64,000 bases of DNA, taken from assembly GCF_021172165.1 (NCBI RefSeq), contig NZ_CP089096.1, positions 2,232,001-2,296,000 of the forward strand, read 5' to 3'. Below, one piece after another: positions 28,582 to 36,927 of this stretch. The stretch is from Flavobacterium channae. GTDB lineage: Bacteria; Bacteroidota; Bacteroidia; Flavobacteriales; Flavobacteriaceae. The notes below the pieces were generated by a model. It had not been told where the DNA came from. It saw only the letters and a program-made list of their open reading frames with translations, and made no database searches. The position numbers and the translations under genes are program-made. Numbering within the stretch: the stretch's first letter is position 1; the number at the start of each line of letters is the position of its first letter.

Positions 28582-29025
28582 TTAACGAGATAATTTCTGA
28601 TAATAAAACGCTGGAATAAATAAAACCAAAAAAAGTGGTTGGATTAAAAATCGTCTGATATAGAACAAAATCAAATAATCAGGCTGATTTGAAAAATGAA
28701 GTAATCCAAAAAATATAGTAATTAAAACTACGAAAAGCACTAAAAACAAATATCCTGAAAAAGCTACCAATTGCTTTTCGTTGAATAAGAATTTAATCAT
28801 CATCAATGAAAAAACTGTATTTAAAAGATATCGTAGAAACAAATTTAAAAACAGCAAACTCTGATTTAAATCGGGTAATGGTTTGTTCTGGTAATCTGTT
28901 TTAAAAAAAGCCAAAAAAGGATCATAGAACAAATCGTCTTCAAATGCTCTTATTAGAATTAACCCTACTAAGGCTAAAACTATAAAAAAAATGCTCTTTC
29001 TATCTTTAAGCAGTTTTTTTAACAT
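28582..29025 (-). CDS. Exosortase F system-associated membrane protein
   Basis: 147 residues with four or five hydrophobic segments (SIFFIVLALVGLILIRAF; LNLFLRYLLNTVFSLMMI; YLFLVLFVVLITIFFGLL; a final FLVLFIPAFYY). The early sequence RAFEDDLFYDPFLAFFK and the position directly after an XrtF exosortase match the exosortase F-associated family. Its start overlaps the XrtF end by 20 bp, so the two are translationally coupled. It probably assists the exosortase in the inner membrane; the mechanism is not known. Confidence 0.8.
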   Translation of the reverse strand: MLKKLLKDRKSIFFIVLALVGLILIRAFEDDLFYDPFLAFFKTDYQNKPLPDLNQSLLFLNLFLRYLLNTVFSLMMIKFLFNEKQLVAFSGYLFLVLFVVLITIFFGLLHFSNQPDYLILFYIRRFLIQPLFLVLFIPAFYYQKLSR

Positions 29026-29575
29026 AGCCCGAAAATTTGGTTACCCATAAAATCCACAATATAAACACAACTCCATAAATAAAAAGTGGAAAAATAGTGC
29101 CATGCAAAATTTCTTCATATTCTGGATAGTAATACAATGCAAAAGACAACAACGCAATTCTAATGATATTTAAAACATGAATCAATACGACACCTGATAC
29201 GATGTATAACAAAGTTTTTTTCCAACTTGTCGAAAATGCAAAGATAAAAGCCGCAAACAATATCATAACGCTTACTGCATTGCAACCTTCTATAACTCTT
29301 GCTACATATTTATTATTGTACAATATTTTTAAAGAAGGTTCCAAATCATGCTTGATAGACTTTACATCATCCGTAAAAATCATCATGAATTGTTTCGTTT
29401 GATTTGCAACAATTTCGGTAAAACAATCCACTTCATTTTTTGTTACATCATATTGATTCAAATACATTTTGTAAAAAAAAGTGAATACAACATAGAAAAG
29501 TAAAAACTTTATTAAAAAAGCAAAAAATGGTTTGTATTGATTAAATGTGTTTTTCAAAAGATGGATTTTTAACAA
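29006..29575 (-). CDS. xrtF: Exosortase XrtF
   Basis: 189 residues from the TTG at 29575; a second TTG at 29557 would give a start beginning MKNTFNQYKPF, which looks more natural, and no ATG is available. Several membrane helices are present, and the exosortase/archaeosortase catalytic triad is intact: Cys98 in VIEGCNAVSV, Arg139 in HVLNIIRIALLS, His158 in EEILHGTIFPLFIYG. Exosortases are thought to cleave and transfer proteins carrying C-terminal sorting signals. No PEP-CTERM-like target gene is visible in the window. It is coupled to its accessory gene. Confidence 0.88.
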   Translation of the reverse strand: MLKIHLLKNTFNQYKPFFAFLIKFLLFYVVFTFFYKMYLNQYDVTKNEVDCFTEIVANQTKQFMMIFTDDVKSIKHDLEPSLKILYNNKYVARVIEGCNAVSVMILFAAFIFAFSTSWKKTLLYIVSGVVLIHVLNIIRIALLSFALYYYPEYEEILHGTIFPLFIYGVVFILWILWVTKFSGYVKKTA

Positions 29576-29606
29576 AAATATAGATTTTTTAATACCATAT
29601 TATAAA

Positions 29607-29614
29607 TACTTTTG
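29607..29614 (+). promoter_or_regulatory. -7 element TACTTTTG for the GAF-domain gene
   Basis: Fits TAnnTTTG, 15 bp before the ATG at 29630. No clear TTG upstream at the usual distance. Confidence 0.4.
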
Positions 29615-29629
29615 TAAAAAAATATTTTT

Positions 29630-30085
29630 ATGACATTTGAAGAATTAAAACCTATTGTTTCTGGAATCATTTCGAAAGAAAATAATACGCGAGATGAAAA
29701 ATTGAAAGAAATTTGTCAATTATTGAGTGACAACATAAGCTATTACAATTGGGTTGGTTTTTATTTCGCTAATCATGAAACAAGAACATTGCATTTAGGT
29801 CCATATGTAGGAGCAGAAACAGATCATACTGTAATTCCATTTGGAAAAGGGATTTGCGGACAAGTTGCAGAATCGAATGCTAATTTTGTGGTTCCAGATG
29901 TAAAAGCGCAGGACAATTACATTGCTTGTAGCTTTACAGTAAAATCAGAAATTGTAGTTCCTTTGTTTGTAAACGGAAATAATATTGGTCAAATCGACAT
30001 CGATTCTCATGTTATTGACCCTTTCACAGAAGCCGACGAACGCTTTTTAGAGTTTGTAAATGAAGAAGTTGCAAAGTTATTCTAA
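29630..30085 (+). CDS. GAF-domain protein, free methionine-(R)-sulfoxide reductase-like
   Basis: 151 residues, one GAF domain. Segments YYNWVGFYF, LHLGPYVG, IPFGKGICGQVAES and NYIACSFTVKSEIVVPL are those of the fRMsr family. Two of the three family cysteines are present (Cys76 and Cys100); the third, expected around residue 66, is a histidine. It may still reduce free methionine-R-sulfoxide with a single resolving cysteine, or be a ligand-binding relative. It is a monocistronic gene divergent from xrtF. Confidence 0.8.
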   Translation: MTFEELKPIVSGIISKENNTRDEKLKEICQLLSDNISYYNWVGFYFANHETRTLHLGPYVGAETDHTVIPFGKGICGQVAESNANFVVPDVKAQDNYIACSFTVKSEIVVPLFVNGNNIGQIDIDSHVIDPFTEADERFLEFVNEEVAKLF

Positions 30086-30092
30086 GTTTAAC

Positions 30093-30122
30093 TTGTTATT
30101 TTAAAAAATAAAATTACCTTTG
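30093..30122 (+). promoter_or_regulatory. Bacteroidota promoter for rpsO
   Basis: TTG at 30093-30095, 19-bp spacer, TACCTTTG at 30115-30122, 56 bp before the rpsO ATG. A near-perfect consensus match. Confidence 0.75.
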
Positions 30123-30178
30123 CACACGAATTGCAACCATACAATTCATACATAAAAATCATTTAAAATAATATTGGC

Positions 30179-30448
30179 ATGTACTTGACAAAAGAAACTA
30201 AAGCTGAAATCTTCGCTAAACACGGAGGAAAAGCTGAAAACACTGGATCTGCTGAAGGGCAAATCGCATTATTTACATTTAGAATTTCTCACTTAACTGA
30301 GCACTTGAAAAAAAATCGTCACGATTATAACACTGAGCGTTCATTAGTTCTTTTAGTAGGTAAAAGAAGAAGTCTTCTTGACTACTTAAAAAAGAAAGAT
30401 ATCAACAGATATCGTGAAATTATTAAAGAATTGAATATTAGAAAATAA
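30179..30448 (+). CDS. rpsO: 30S ribosomal protein S15
   Basis: 89 residues, the standard length. GSAEGQIALFTFRISHLTEHL and the highly conserved HDYNTERSLVLLVGKRRSLLDYL (in part) identify S15, which binds the 16S rRNA central domain early in 30S assembly. As in many bacteria, pnp follows. Here a terminator separates the two genes, though the same rpsO-pnp order is kept. Confidence 0.98.
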   Translation: MYLTKETKAEIFAKHGGKAENTGSAEGQIALFTFRISHLTEHLKKNRHDYNTERSLVLLVGKRRSLLDYLKKKDINRYREIIKELNIRK

Positions 30449-30456
30449 TCAACTTA

Positions 30457-30477
30457 AGGGGCTTCGTGCCCCTTTTT
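30457..30477 (+). terminator. Terminator after rpsO
   Basis: AGGGGC / GCCCCT stem with a TTCGT loop and five T. It may allow partial read-through to pnp. Confidence 0.8.
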
Positions 30478-30582
30478 GTTTTATTTATATTGATTGAAAA
30501 AGTTTGGTTTTTCATTGGGTTACAAACAACTACACACACAACAACACAACTGACCCTTTGTTTAATTTAGAATTAAAAATTT

Positions 30583-32751
30583 ATGATTCCAAAAGTATTC
30601 CAAGAAGTTATCGATTTAGGTGACGGAAGAAACATCTCAATCGAAACTGGGAAATTAGCCAAACAAGCAGATGGATCTGTTGTTGTTCGTATGGGCGACG
30701 CTATGTTACTAGCAACAGCAGTATCTGCAAGAACTGCAAATCCTGGAGTTGATTTTTTACCGTTAACAGTAGATTATCGTGAAAAATTTGCCGCTGCAGG
30801 TCGTTTTCCTGGAGGTTTCTTCAAAAGAGAAGCGCGTCCAAGTGATAGCGAAGTTTTAACAATGAGATTAGTTGATCGCGTATTGCGTCCACTATTCCCA
30901 GACGATTACCATGCTGAAACGCAAGTTATGATTCAATTAATGAGTCACGACGACAATGTTATGCCTGATGCTTTAGCTGGTTTAGCTGCTTCTGCTGCAT
31001 TAGCAGTTTCTGACATTCCATTTTACAATTTAATTTCTGAAGTACGTGTTGCACGTGTTAATGGAAAATTTGTAATTAACCCAAGCAGAGAAGAATTAGA
31101 ACAATCTGACATCGATATGATGATTGGTGCTTCTAAAGATTCTGTTGCCATGGTTGAAGGTGAAATGAAAGAAATTTCAGAAGCTGAAATGGTTGAAGCA
31201 ATTAAATTTGCTCACGAGGCTATCAAAATCCAAATTGAAGCTCAAGAAAGACTAAGAGCTGCAGTTGGTTCACCAGCTTACAGAGAATATGAGCCAGAAA
31301 AAGAAGACGAAAGCGTTTATGCAAAAGTAAAAACTGCTTCTTACGATAAATATTATGCAATTGCTCAAGAAGCTTCTGCAAAAAGCGAAAGAGGAGAAAA
31401 ATTTGCTGTAGTTAAAGAAGAAGTTAAAGCATTATTCACAGAAGAAGAATATGCAGAAAATTCAGATTTAGCAGAATTGGTAAGCAAATACAACTATAAA
31501 GTTCAAAAAACAGCTGTTCGTAACGTAATTTTAGAAAAAGGAATTCGTTTAGACGGAAGAAAAACAACTGATATTCGTCCAATTTGGTGTGAAGTTGATT
31601 ATTTACCATCTGTACACGGTTCATCACTTTTCACTCGTGGAGAAACTCAAGCTTTAGCAACTGTAACTTTAGGAACTTCTAGAGAAGCAAACGTAATTGA
31701 TTCTCCATCAGAACAAGGTGAAGAGAAATTCTATTTACACTATAACTTCCCTCCTTTCTCTACAGGTGAAGCAAAACCTTTAAGAGGAACTTCAAGAAGA
31801 GAAGTTGGACATGGTAACTTAGCACAACGTGCATTAAAAAATATGATTCCTGCAGATTGTCCTTATACAATTCGTGTAGTTTCAGAAGTATTAGAATCTA
31901 ATGGTTCTTCTTCTATGGCTACCGTTTGTGCTGGAACAATGGCATTAATGGATTCAGGAGTTCAAATGGTAAAACCAGTTTCTGGTATTGCAATGGGATT
32001 AATTACAGATGGAGAAAAATTCGCTGTATTGTCAGACATCTTAGGTGACGAAGATCACTTAGGAGATATGGACTTCAAAGTAACTGGAACTGCAGATGGT
32101 ATTACTGCTTGTCAGATGGATATCAAAATCGACGGTTTACGTTACGATATTATGGAGCAAGCGTTAGGACAAGCAAGAGATGGTCGTATGCATATTTTAG
32201 GTAAAATCACTGAAACTATTGCACAACCAAGAGCAGAAGTTAAACCTAAAGCTCCAAAAATTATCACAAGAACAATTCCTGGAAACTTTATTGGTGCATT
32301 AATTGGTCCTGGTGGAAAAGTAATTCAAGAATTACAAAAAGCTACTGGAACAACAATTGTTATTAATGAAGTAGACGAACAAGGTGTTGTTGAAATTTTA
32401 GGAACAAATCAAGAAGGAATCGATGCAGTATTAGCAAAAATTGATTCTATCGTTTTCAAACCAGAAATGGGAGAAGCTTACGAAGTAAAAGTAGTTAAAA
32501 TGTTAGATTTTGGTGCAGTTGTAGAATATACTAAAGCTCCAGGAAACGAAGTTTTATTACACGTATCTGAGTTGGCTTGGGAAAGAACAGAAAACGTAGC
32601 TGACGTTGTTAAAATGGGAGATGTTTTCATGGTTAAATATTTAGGAGTTGATCCTAAAACTAAAAAGGAAAAAGTATCTAAAAAAGCACTTTTACCTAGA
32701 CCTCCTAGAGAAGAAAAACCAACTGAGAAAAAAGATAAACCTCAAGGTTAA
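30583..32751 (+). CDS. pnp: Polyribonucleotide nucleotidyltransferase (PNPase)
   Basis: 722 residues with two RNase PH domains (first [18 protein letters not shown]; second ending in the active segment with [16 protein letters not shown]), a KH domain ([15 protein letters not shown]) and a C-terminal S1 domain ([23 protein letters not shown] region) with a charged tail. It degrades RNA 3' to 5' by phosphorolysis and is a degradosome component. The 134-bp leader has an unusual AC-rich tract (about 30523-30553) but no clear promoter box. Confidence 0.98.
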   Translation: MIPKVFQEVIDLGDGRNISIETGKLAKQADGSVVVRMGDAMLLATAVSARTANPGVDFLPLTVDYREKFAAAGRFPGGFFKREARPSDSEVLTMRLVDRVLRPLFPDDYHAETQVMIQLMSHDDNVMPDALAGLAASAALAVSDIPFYNLISEVRVARVNGKFVINPSREELEQSDIDMMIGASKDSVAMVEGEMKEISEAEMVEAIKFAHEAIKIQIEAQERLRAAVGSPAYREYEPEKEDESVYAKVKTASYDKYYAIAQEASAKSERGEKFAVVKEEVKALFTEEEYAENSDLAELVSKYNYKVQKTAVRNVILEKGIRLDGRKTTDIRPIWCEVDYLPSVHGSSLFTRGETQALATVTLGTSREANVIDSPSEQGEEKFYLHYNFPPFSTGEAKPLRGTSRREVGHGNLAQRALKNMIPADCPYTIRVVSEVLESNGSSSMATVCAGTMALMDSGVQMVKPVSGIAMGLITDGEKFAVLSDILGDEDHLGDMDFKVTGTADGITACQMDIKIDGLRYDIMEQALGQARDGRMHILGKITETIAQPRAEVKPKAPKIITRTIPGNFIGALIGPGGKVIQELQKATGTTIVINEVDEQGVVEILGTNQEGIDAVLAKIDSIVFKPEMGEAYEVKVVKMLDFGAVVEYTKAPGNEVLLHVSELAWERTENVADVVKMGDVFMVKYLGVDPKTKKEKVSKKALLPRPPREEKPTEKKDKPQG

Positions 32752-32772
32752 TTTAGTTAAGTTAATTCATAT

Positions 32773-32808
32773 AAAAGCCCAGTTTCAAAATTGAAACTGG
32801 GCTTTTTA
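32773..32808 (+). terminator. Terminator after pnp
   Basis: Perfect 16-bp stem starting AAAAGCCCAGTTTCA with a short loop and T run. Confidence 0.9.
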
Positions 32809-32878
32809 AATTATTTTTATTTTTTTTGTAACTTTTTTGAAACCTCTTACGTATAACTACTAGAACTTTTAAAAAAGT

Positions 32879-32884
32879 AAGGAG
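32879..32884 (+). promoter_or_regulatory. Strong Shine-Dalgarno sequence (AAGGAG) before rpoD
   Basis: AAGGAG lies 8 bp before the rpoD ATG. Most genes here lack such a site, as expected in Bacteroidota where the ribosome hides its anti-SD. It is thus unusual and may matter for translation control. Confidence 0.6.
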
Positions 32885-32892
32885 AAATATAA

Positions 32893-33756
32893 ATGAGACA
32901 GCTTAAAATCACCAAGCAGGTTACCAATCGTGAAACTGCTTCCTTAGACAAATACCTACAAGAAATTGGAAAAGTTGACCTTATAACTGCTGACGAAGAA
33001 GTAGAATTAGCACAAAGAATTAAAGCCGGAGATCAAAGAGCTTTAGAGAAATTAACAAAAGCTAATTTACGTTTCGTAGTTTCAGTAGCAAAACAATACC
33101 AAAATCAAGGACTAACCCTACCTGATTTAATTAACGAAGGAAATTTAGGATTAATTAAAGCCGCTCAACGTTTCGACGAAACTCGTGGATTTAAATTTAT
33201 TTCATACGCCGTTTGGTGGATTCGTCAATCTATCTTACAAGCTTTAGCAGAACAATCGCGTATCGTACGTTTACCATTAAACAAAATTGGTTCTATCAAC
33301 AAAATCAATAAAATGTACGCGTTATTAGAGCAATCACAAGAACGTGCTCCATCTGCTGAAGAAATTGCCAAAGAATTAGACATGACAGTTAATGACGTTA
33401 AAGAGTCAATGAAAAACTCTGGTCGTCATTTATCTATGGATGCTCCTTTAGTTGAAGGTGAAGATTCAAACTTATACGACGTTTTACGCTCAGGTGAATC
33501 TCCAAATCCAGATAGAGAATTAATCCATGAATCGTTACAAACTGAAATTGAAAGAGCATTAGAAACATTAACTCCAAGAGAGGCTGATGTTGTTCGTTTG
33601 TATTTTGGTTTAGGTGACCAACACCCAATGACTCTAGAAGAAATTGGAGAAACTTTCGATTTAACTCGTGAGCGTGTACGTCAGATTAAAGAAAAAGCAA
33701 TTAGAAGATTAAAACATACTTCTAGAAGTAAAATATTAAAAACATATTTAGGATAA
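32893..33756 (+). CDS. rpoD: Primary RNA polymerase sigma factor (RpoD/SigA)
   Basis: 287 residues, the short Bacteroidota form without region 1.1. Region 1.2 is [18 protein letters not shown]. Region 2 has [37 protein letters not shown] and the -10 recognition part [15 protein letters not shown]. Region 3 is [13 protein letters not shown]. Region 4 has the [24 protein letters not shown]. It directs transcription from TTG/TAnnTTTG promoters such as those seen in this window. It has its own strong Shine-Dalgarno site and tandem terminators. Confidence 0.97.
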   Translation: MRQLKITKQVTNRETASLDKYLQEIGKVDLITADEEVELAQRIKAGDQRALEKLTKANLRFVVSVAKQYQNQGLTLPDLINEGNLGLIKAAQRFDETRGFKFISYAVWWIRQSILQALAEQSRIVRLPLNKIGSINKINKMYALLEQSQERAPSAEEIAKELDMTVNDVKESMKNSGRHLSMDAPLVEGEDSNLYDVLRSGESPNPDRELIHESLQTEIERALETLTPREADVVRLYFGLGDQHPMTLEEIGETFDLTRERVRQIKEKAIRRLKHTSRSKILKTYLG

Positions 33757-33774
33757 TACCTAAATTACAGTAAC

Positions 33775-33798
33775 AACAGTCTAAGACTGTTCGTTTTT
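33775..33798 (+). terminator. First terminator-like hairpin after rpoD
   Basis: AACAGTC / GACTGTT stem with a 3-nt loop, followed by CG and six T. Confidence 0.65.
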
Positions 33799-33811
33799 TG
33801 ATTGATGATTG

Positions 33812-33843
33812 AAACTCCGGCTGATTACCGGAGTTTTATTTTT
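33812..33843 (+). terminator. Second terminator after rpoD
   Basis: AAACTCCGG / CCGGAGTTT stem with a 7-nt loop, followed by a T-rich run. Confidence 0.8.
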
Positions 33844-33889
33844 TGAGATAAGTTCAAGATTTTGAATATTCAACTTGGAATTTTAAATG

Positions 33890-33917
33890 TTGAAATGTTT
33901 TAAATATTGTACATTTG
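33890..33917 (+). promoter_or_regulatory. Bacteroidota promoter for rpe
   Basis: TTG at 33890-33892, 17-bp spacer, TACATTTG at 33910-33917, 28 bp before the ATG. The leader is AC-rich, like that of pnp. Confidence 0.7.
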
Positions 33918-33945
33918 CACACAACAACACACACTTTAAGATTTT

Positions 33946-34605
33946 ATGAAAAATACACTTATTGCTCCATCAGTTCTTGCAGCTGATTTTGCTAATTTAC
34001 AACGCGATATCGAAATGATTAATTCAAGTGAGGCTGATTGGTTTCACATTGACATTATGGATGGCGTTTTTGTTCCTAATATTTCTTTTGGAATGCCAGT
34101 TTTAGATGCTATCAACAAACACGCAAAAAAAACAATTGATGTACATTTAATGATTGTTGATCCAGATCGATATATTGCTACGTTTAAAAAACTTGGTGCA
34201 GATGTACTTACTGTTCATTACGAAGCATGTACTCATTTACACCGAACACTTCAAGCTATAAAAGCTGAAGGAATGAAAGCGGGAGTTGCATTAAATCCTC
34301 ACACAAATGTAGATTTACTAGAAGATATCATCCAAGATATTGATTTAGTTTGCATAATGAGTGTTAATCCAGGATTTGGAGGACAATCTTTCATAGAAAA
34401 CACTTATTCTAAAGTTGAAAAACTAAAAGCTTTAATCAACAGAAAAAATGCTTCAACACTAATTGAAATTGATGGTGGCGTAACCAACAAGAATGCTAAA
34501 CAATTAGCCGACGCTGGCGCTGATGTATTAGTTGCCGGAAGTTATGTTTTCGGCGCTCAAGATCCAATTGCAACGATTACAGATTTAAAAGTAATAACAA
34601 AATAA
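33946..34605 (+). CDS. rpe: Ribulose-phosphate 3-epimerase
   Basis: 219 residues, TIM barrel. IAPSVLAADFANL, the metal/catalytic strands FHIDIMDGVFVPNISFG and IDVHLMI, VNPGFGGQSFI, and IDGGVTNKNAKQLADAGADVLVAGS (shown in part) are the family markers. It interconverts ribulose-5-phosphate and xylulose-5-phosphate in the pentose phosphate pathway. It is a single gene with its own promoter and a bidirectional terminator. Confidence 0.97.
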   Translation: MKNTLIAPSVLAADFANLQRDIEMINSSEADWFHIDIMDGVFVPNISFGMPVLDAINKHAKKTIDVHLMIVDPDRYIATFKKLGADVLTVHYEACTHLHRTLQAIKAEGMKAGVALNPHTNVDLLEDIIQDIDLVCIMSVNPGFGGQSFIENTYSKVEKLKALINRKNASTLIEIDGGVTNKNAKQLADAGADVLVAGSYVFGAQDPIATITDLKVITK

Positions 34606-34612
34606 TTTTCAA

Positions 34613-34647
34613 AAAAAAAGCCTAACCGATTTGGTTAGGCTTTTTTT
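34613..34647. terminator. Bidirectional terminator between rpe and the CBS gene
   Basis: Perfect 15-bp stem (AAAAAAAGCCTAACC and complement) with loop GATTT; T runs on both strands. The end of the CBS gene touches its T tract. Confidence 0.88.
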
Positions 34648-35062
34648 AATATTGATCAATTAAGTATTTTATTAAATCGGTTGTAGTTATAATACCTACA
34701 AGTAAATCTCCTTCACATACAGGCAAAGCATGAAACTCTTTTGTGGCTAAAATTTGTGCCGCTTCTTTAATAGTGGCATCTGGTGCTATAGAAACCAATT
34801 TTTTTGCCATAACTTGTTCTACCGTAAACATATTATAAACTGTTGTATCTACATCATCCTCGTCATCAATTGCATCAGCAAAAGAGATTCGTAAAAGATC
34901 GGTATAACTTAACATCCCTACAATTTTGTTACTATAAACAACAGGAATGTGTCGTATGTGATGCTTTTTAAATAGCATTTCGGCTTTAGTTAAATCATCT
35001 GATAAATTTAACTTTACTACGTTTTTTGTCATTATTGTTGACACAGGAACCTTTTGTTTCAT
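34646..35062 (-). CDS. CBS-domain pair protein
   Basis: 138 residues made of two CBS domains and nothing else: the first near 5-60 (STIMTKNVVKLNLSDDLTKAE, then HIRHIPVV), the second near 80-138 (VMAKKLVSIAPDATIKEAA, then EFHALPVCEGDLLVGIITTTD). CBS pairs bind adenosine nucleotides and usually regulate something else. Between the domains is an acidic segment (DAIDDEDDVDTT). The target is not known. Its start codon lies in one arm of an inverted repeat (35060-35095). Confidence 0.9.
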   Translation of the reverse strand: MKQKVPVSTIMTKNVVKLNLSDDLTKAEMLFKKHHIRHIPVVYSNKIVGMLSYTDLLRISFADAIDDEDDVDTTVYNMFTVEQVMAKKLVSIAPDATIKEAAQILATKEFHALPVCEGDLLVGIITTTDLIKYLIDQY

Positions 35063-35095
35063 AAGTGTAAGTTTTAAATGTTAATGTCACTTATG
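35060..35095 (-). repeat. Inverted repeat spanning the CBS gene start codon
   Basis: CATAAGTG at 35060-35067 and CACTTATG at 35088-35095 are perfect complements separated by 20 bp. One arm contains the ATG, so an mRNA hairpin could hide it, or the repeat may be an operator. The adjoining 165-bp gap up to the MtfA-like gene holds nothing else recognised. Confidence 0.4.
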
Positions 35096-35227
35096 TTATC
35101 GCTTTTCTGTAAAAGAATTTAAAAATTAAAATTGACTATGAAGCGACTTCATGACCTTGAGTTTATACTGACATAAAGTTACTCAATAATTAAGCATCAA
35201 AACATGATATATATCAGAAAACAAAGA

Positions 35228-36082
35228 CTATTCTGAAATGAAATATTTTTCATTAAAATTAATCATATGCTTCACTTTCAAAAAGATAGAAGGAAATTTT
35301 TGTTTAAATTCTTCTGGAGATTCAAAGAAATATTCTAACAATACTGCTACAAATTCAAATTGGTTTTCGTAAGCATAATCACGTAAAAATCCAGATTCAA
35401 CTAAACGATGTTTTACTTCAGGTTTTGAGACCACACGAAATAAATTTTGAAGTGATTCATTAAATAATACAAAAGTTGTTTTATCACTTTTTAAGGCATA
35501 AATATGAAAAGCGTGGGTAAACTCATGCAATCCTAAATTCAGATTATCATTTGTAATATCAATTCCTTCTTTAAAATGTTTCCACGAAAAAACAATACAT
35601 TCCATTCTCGAATTGAATTCTCCTTTATGGTAATTATCATTTTGAGACGAATAGTAAATATCTGGATAAATGACAATTCTTTTAAAAAGCGGATTCAAAT
35701 ATTCACGCATTCCAAAGGTTAACATCACATAAGTTGCAGAAATAGTTACTTTCATTTCTTCTGTAACTTCAATATCTCTTCCTTCAAAATTATAATGATA
35801 AATTAACTTAGCTACTCGGTGTTCAAAATAACGCTTGTATTTAGGTTTTAATCGATTGTAAAATTGAAAATTAGAGGTTAAAATATGCTTTCGAGAATCG
35901 CTTAAGTTTAAAAAATTTACATTAGCAAATACAACTAATGGCTTTTTGTAATTTCGTAAATACACAATCTCAGTTACATAGAATGCAAATGCAAAAAAGA
36001 TTGCTGCAAACGGAGCAACAACTACAAACATTGCAATATAATCTGCTAAAAACAATTCGTGTTCTATAGGTGGCGTTTGCAT
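35228..36082 (-). CDS. Zinc-dependent peptidase, MtfA/M90-like
   Basis: 284 residues. An N-terminal membrane helix (FLADYIAMFVVVAPFAAIFFAF) is followed by a cytosolic domain. The zinc motif is HEFTH at 186-190, with a further acidic residue in FNESL about 20 residues later. This HExxH plus the layout ANVNFLNL...NFQFYNRL resembles MtfA (Mlc titration factor), the M90 family, though the N-terminal helix is an addition relative to E. coli MtfA. The substrate is unknown. Confidence 0.8.
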   Translation of the reverse strand: MQTPPIEHELFLADYIAMFVVVAPFAAIFFAFAFYVTEIVYLRNYKKPLVVFANVNFLNLSDSRKHILTSNFQFYNRLKPKYKRYFEHRVAKLIYHYNFEGRDIEVTEEMKVTISATYVMLTFGMREYLNPLFKRIVIYPDIYYSSQNDNYHKGEFNSRMECIVFSWKHFKEGIDITNDNLNLGLHEFTHAFHIYALKSDKTTFVLFNESLQNLFRVVSKPEVKHRLVESGFLRDYAYENQFEFVAVLLEYFFESPEEFKQKFPSIFLKVKHMINFNEKYFISE

Positions 36083-36132
36083 AATTTGGGGACTATTTTA
36101 CAAATAACGTAAAAATAATGTTTATATGAAAT

Positions 36133-36159
36133 AAAAAAACACCAAGCTATGTTGGTGTT
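36133..36159 (-). terminator. Terminator after tRNA-Arg
   Basis: AACACCAA / TTGGTGTT stem with a short loop; the A run at 36133-36139 gives a T run on the minus strand, just downstream of the tRNA. Confidence 0.75.
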
Positions 36160-36168
36160 GTAATAATG

Positions 36169-36242
36169 TGACTTCGAAGGGAGTCGAACCCCCAACCGCT
36201 GGAGCCGAAATCCAGTGCTCTATCCAGTTGAGCTACGAAGCC
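36169..36242 (-). tRNA. tRNA-Arg(TCG)
   Basis: The complement folds as a 74-nt cloverleaf: acceptor GGCTTCG/CGAAGTC, D arm GCTC/GAGC, anticodon arm CTGGA-TTTCGGC-TCCAG, T arm with TTCGACT loop, discriminator A. The loop TTTCGGC places TCG at 34-36, reading CGA (Arg). The T stem has two G-T pairs. CCA is not encoded. Confidence 0.93.
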
Positions 36243-36256
36243 CTTTATAAGATAAC

Positions 36257-36310
36257 AGAACAAAGAAAAAAGAATAAAGACCTCAATCTTTGCTCTTTTT
36301 TCTTTGTTCT
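36257..36310. repeat. Long A/T-purine hairpin between tRNA-Arg and yqeY
   Basis: Arms AGAACAAAGAAAAAAG (36257-36272) and complement (36295-36310) are a perfect 16-bp inverted repeat, with an inner AAAGA/TCTTT stem. It begins 10 bp before the yqeY stop side and could be its terminator, though it lacks a clear trailing T run. Confidence 0.55.
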
Positions 36311-36320
36311 TTCTTCTTAC

Positions 36321-36770
36321 TTAAACTAATAATTTCTTTACAATTCCAGAAATTACTTTTCCTTCAGCTTGACCTCCAATTTGAGTAGTAGCTAATCCCA
36401 TAACTTTACCCATTGAAGCGATTCCTGAAGCGCCAGTTTCTGAAATAATTTTAGCAATAATTGCTTCTACTTCTGCTTCTGACAATTGAGCTGGTAAGAA
36501 TTTTTCGATAACTGCAATTTGAGCCAATTCTGGTTCTGCTAAATCAGGACGGTTTTGTTTTGTGAAAATTTCCGCACTATCCTTACGCATTTTAACCAAA
36601 CGCTGTAACATTTTTACTTCTTGATCTTCAGTTAATGTATCTGTTGCTCCAGCTTCTGTTTTAGCCAAAATAATTGCCGATTTAATTGCTCTTAACGCTT
36701 CTAATGCAACGCTATCTTTTGCTTTCATGGCTTCTTTCATTTGATCCATGATTTTTACTTCTAAACTCAT
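36321..36770 (-). CDS. GatB/YqeY domain-containing protein
   Basis: 149 residues, all one YqeY domain: MSLEVKIMDQMKEAMKAKDSVALEALRAIKSAI (in part), EDQEVKMLQRLVKMRKDSAEIF and a C-terminal GKVMGLATTQIGGQAEGKVIS. It resembles the tRNA-binding tail of GatB, but a free-standing YqeY's role is not settled. It is located just upstream of tRNA-Arg on the same strand and downstream of ftsZ, separated from ftsZ by a terminator. Confidence 0.92.
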   Translation of the reverse strand: MSLEVKIMDQMKEAMKAKDSVALEALRAIKSAIILAKTEAGATDTLTEDQEVKMLQRLVKMRKDSAEIFTKQNRPDLAEPELAQIAVIEKFLPAQLSEAEVEAIIAKIISETGASGIASMGKVMGLATTQIGGQAEGKVISGIVKKLLV

Positions 36771-36871
36771 ATATTTCTGTTTATTTCTTAATTATTTTCC
36801 TTTTTTAATCACCAAAAACTAATAATCTATTATTAAGAATTGGCCTAAAAAAATCCTTGGCAAAGGTAATA

Positions 36872-36903
36872 AAAAAACCCGAAGTTCTATCTTCGGGTTT
36901 TTT
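36872..36903 (-). terminator. Terminator of the division/wall cluster
   Basis: AAAAAACCCGAAG / CTTCGGGTTTTTT hairpin with a TTCTAT loop just after the ftsZ stop on the minus strand. Confidence 0.88.
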
Positions 36904-36927
36904 GGGGTAGGTTAGTTTTTTGCAGAT

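Noticed and set aside
35138..35152. ATGAAG-CGA-CTTCAT palindrome between the CBS and MtfA-like genes as a terminator
   Set aside because: No T run on either side and a short stem; left unassigned.
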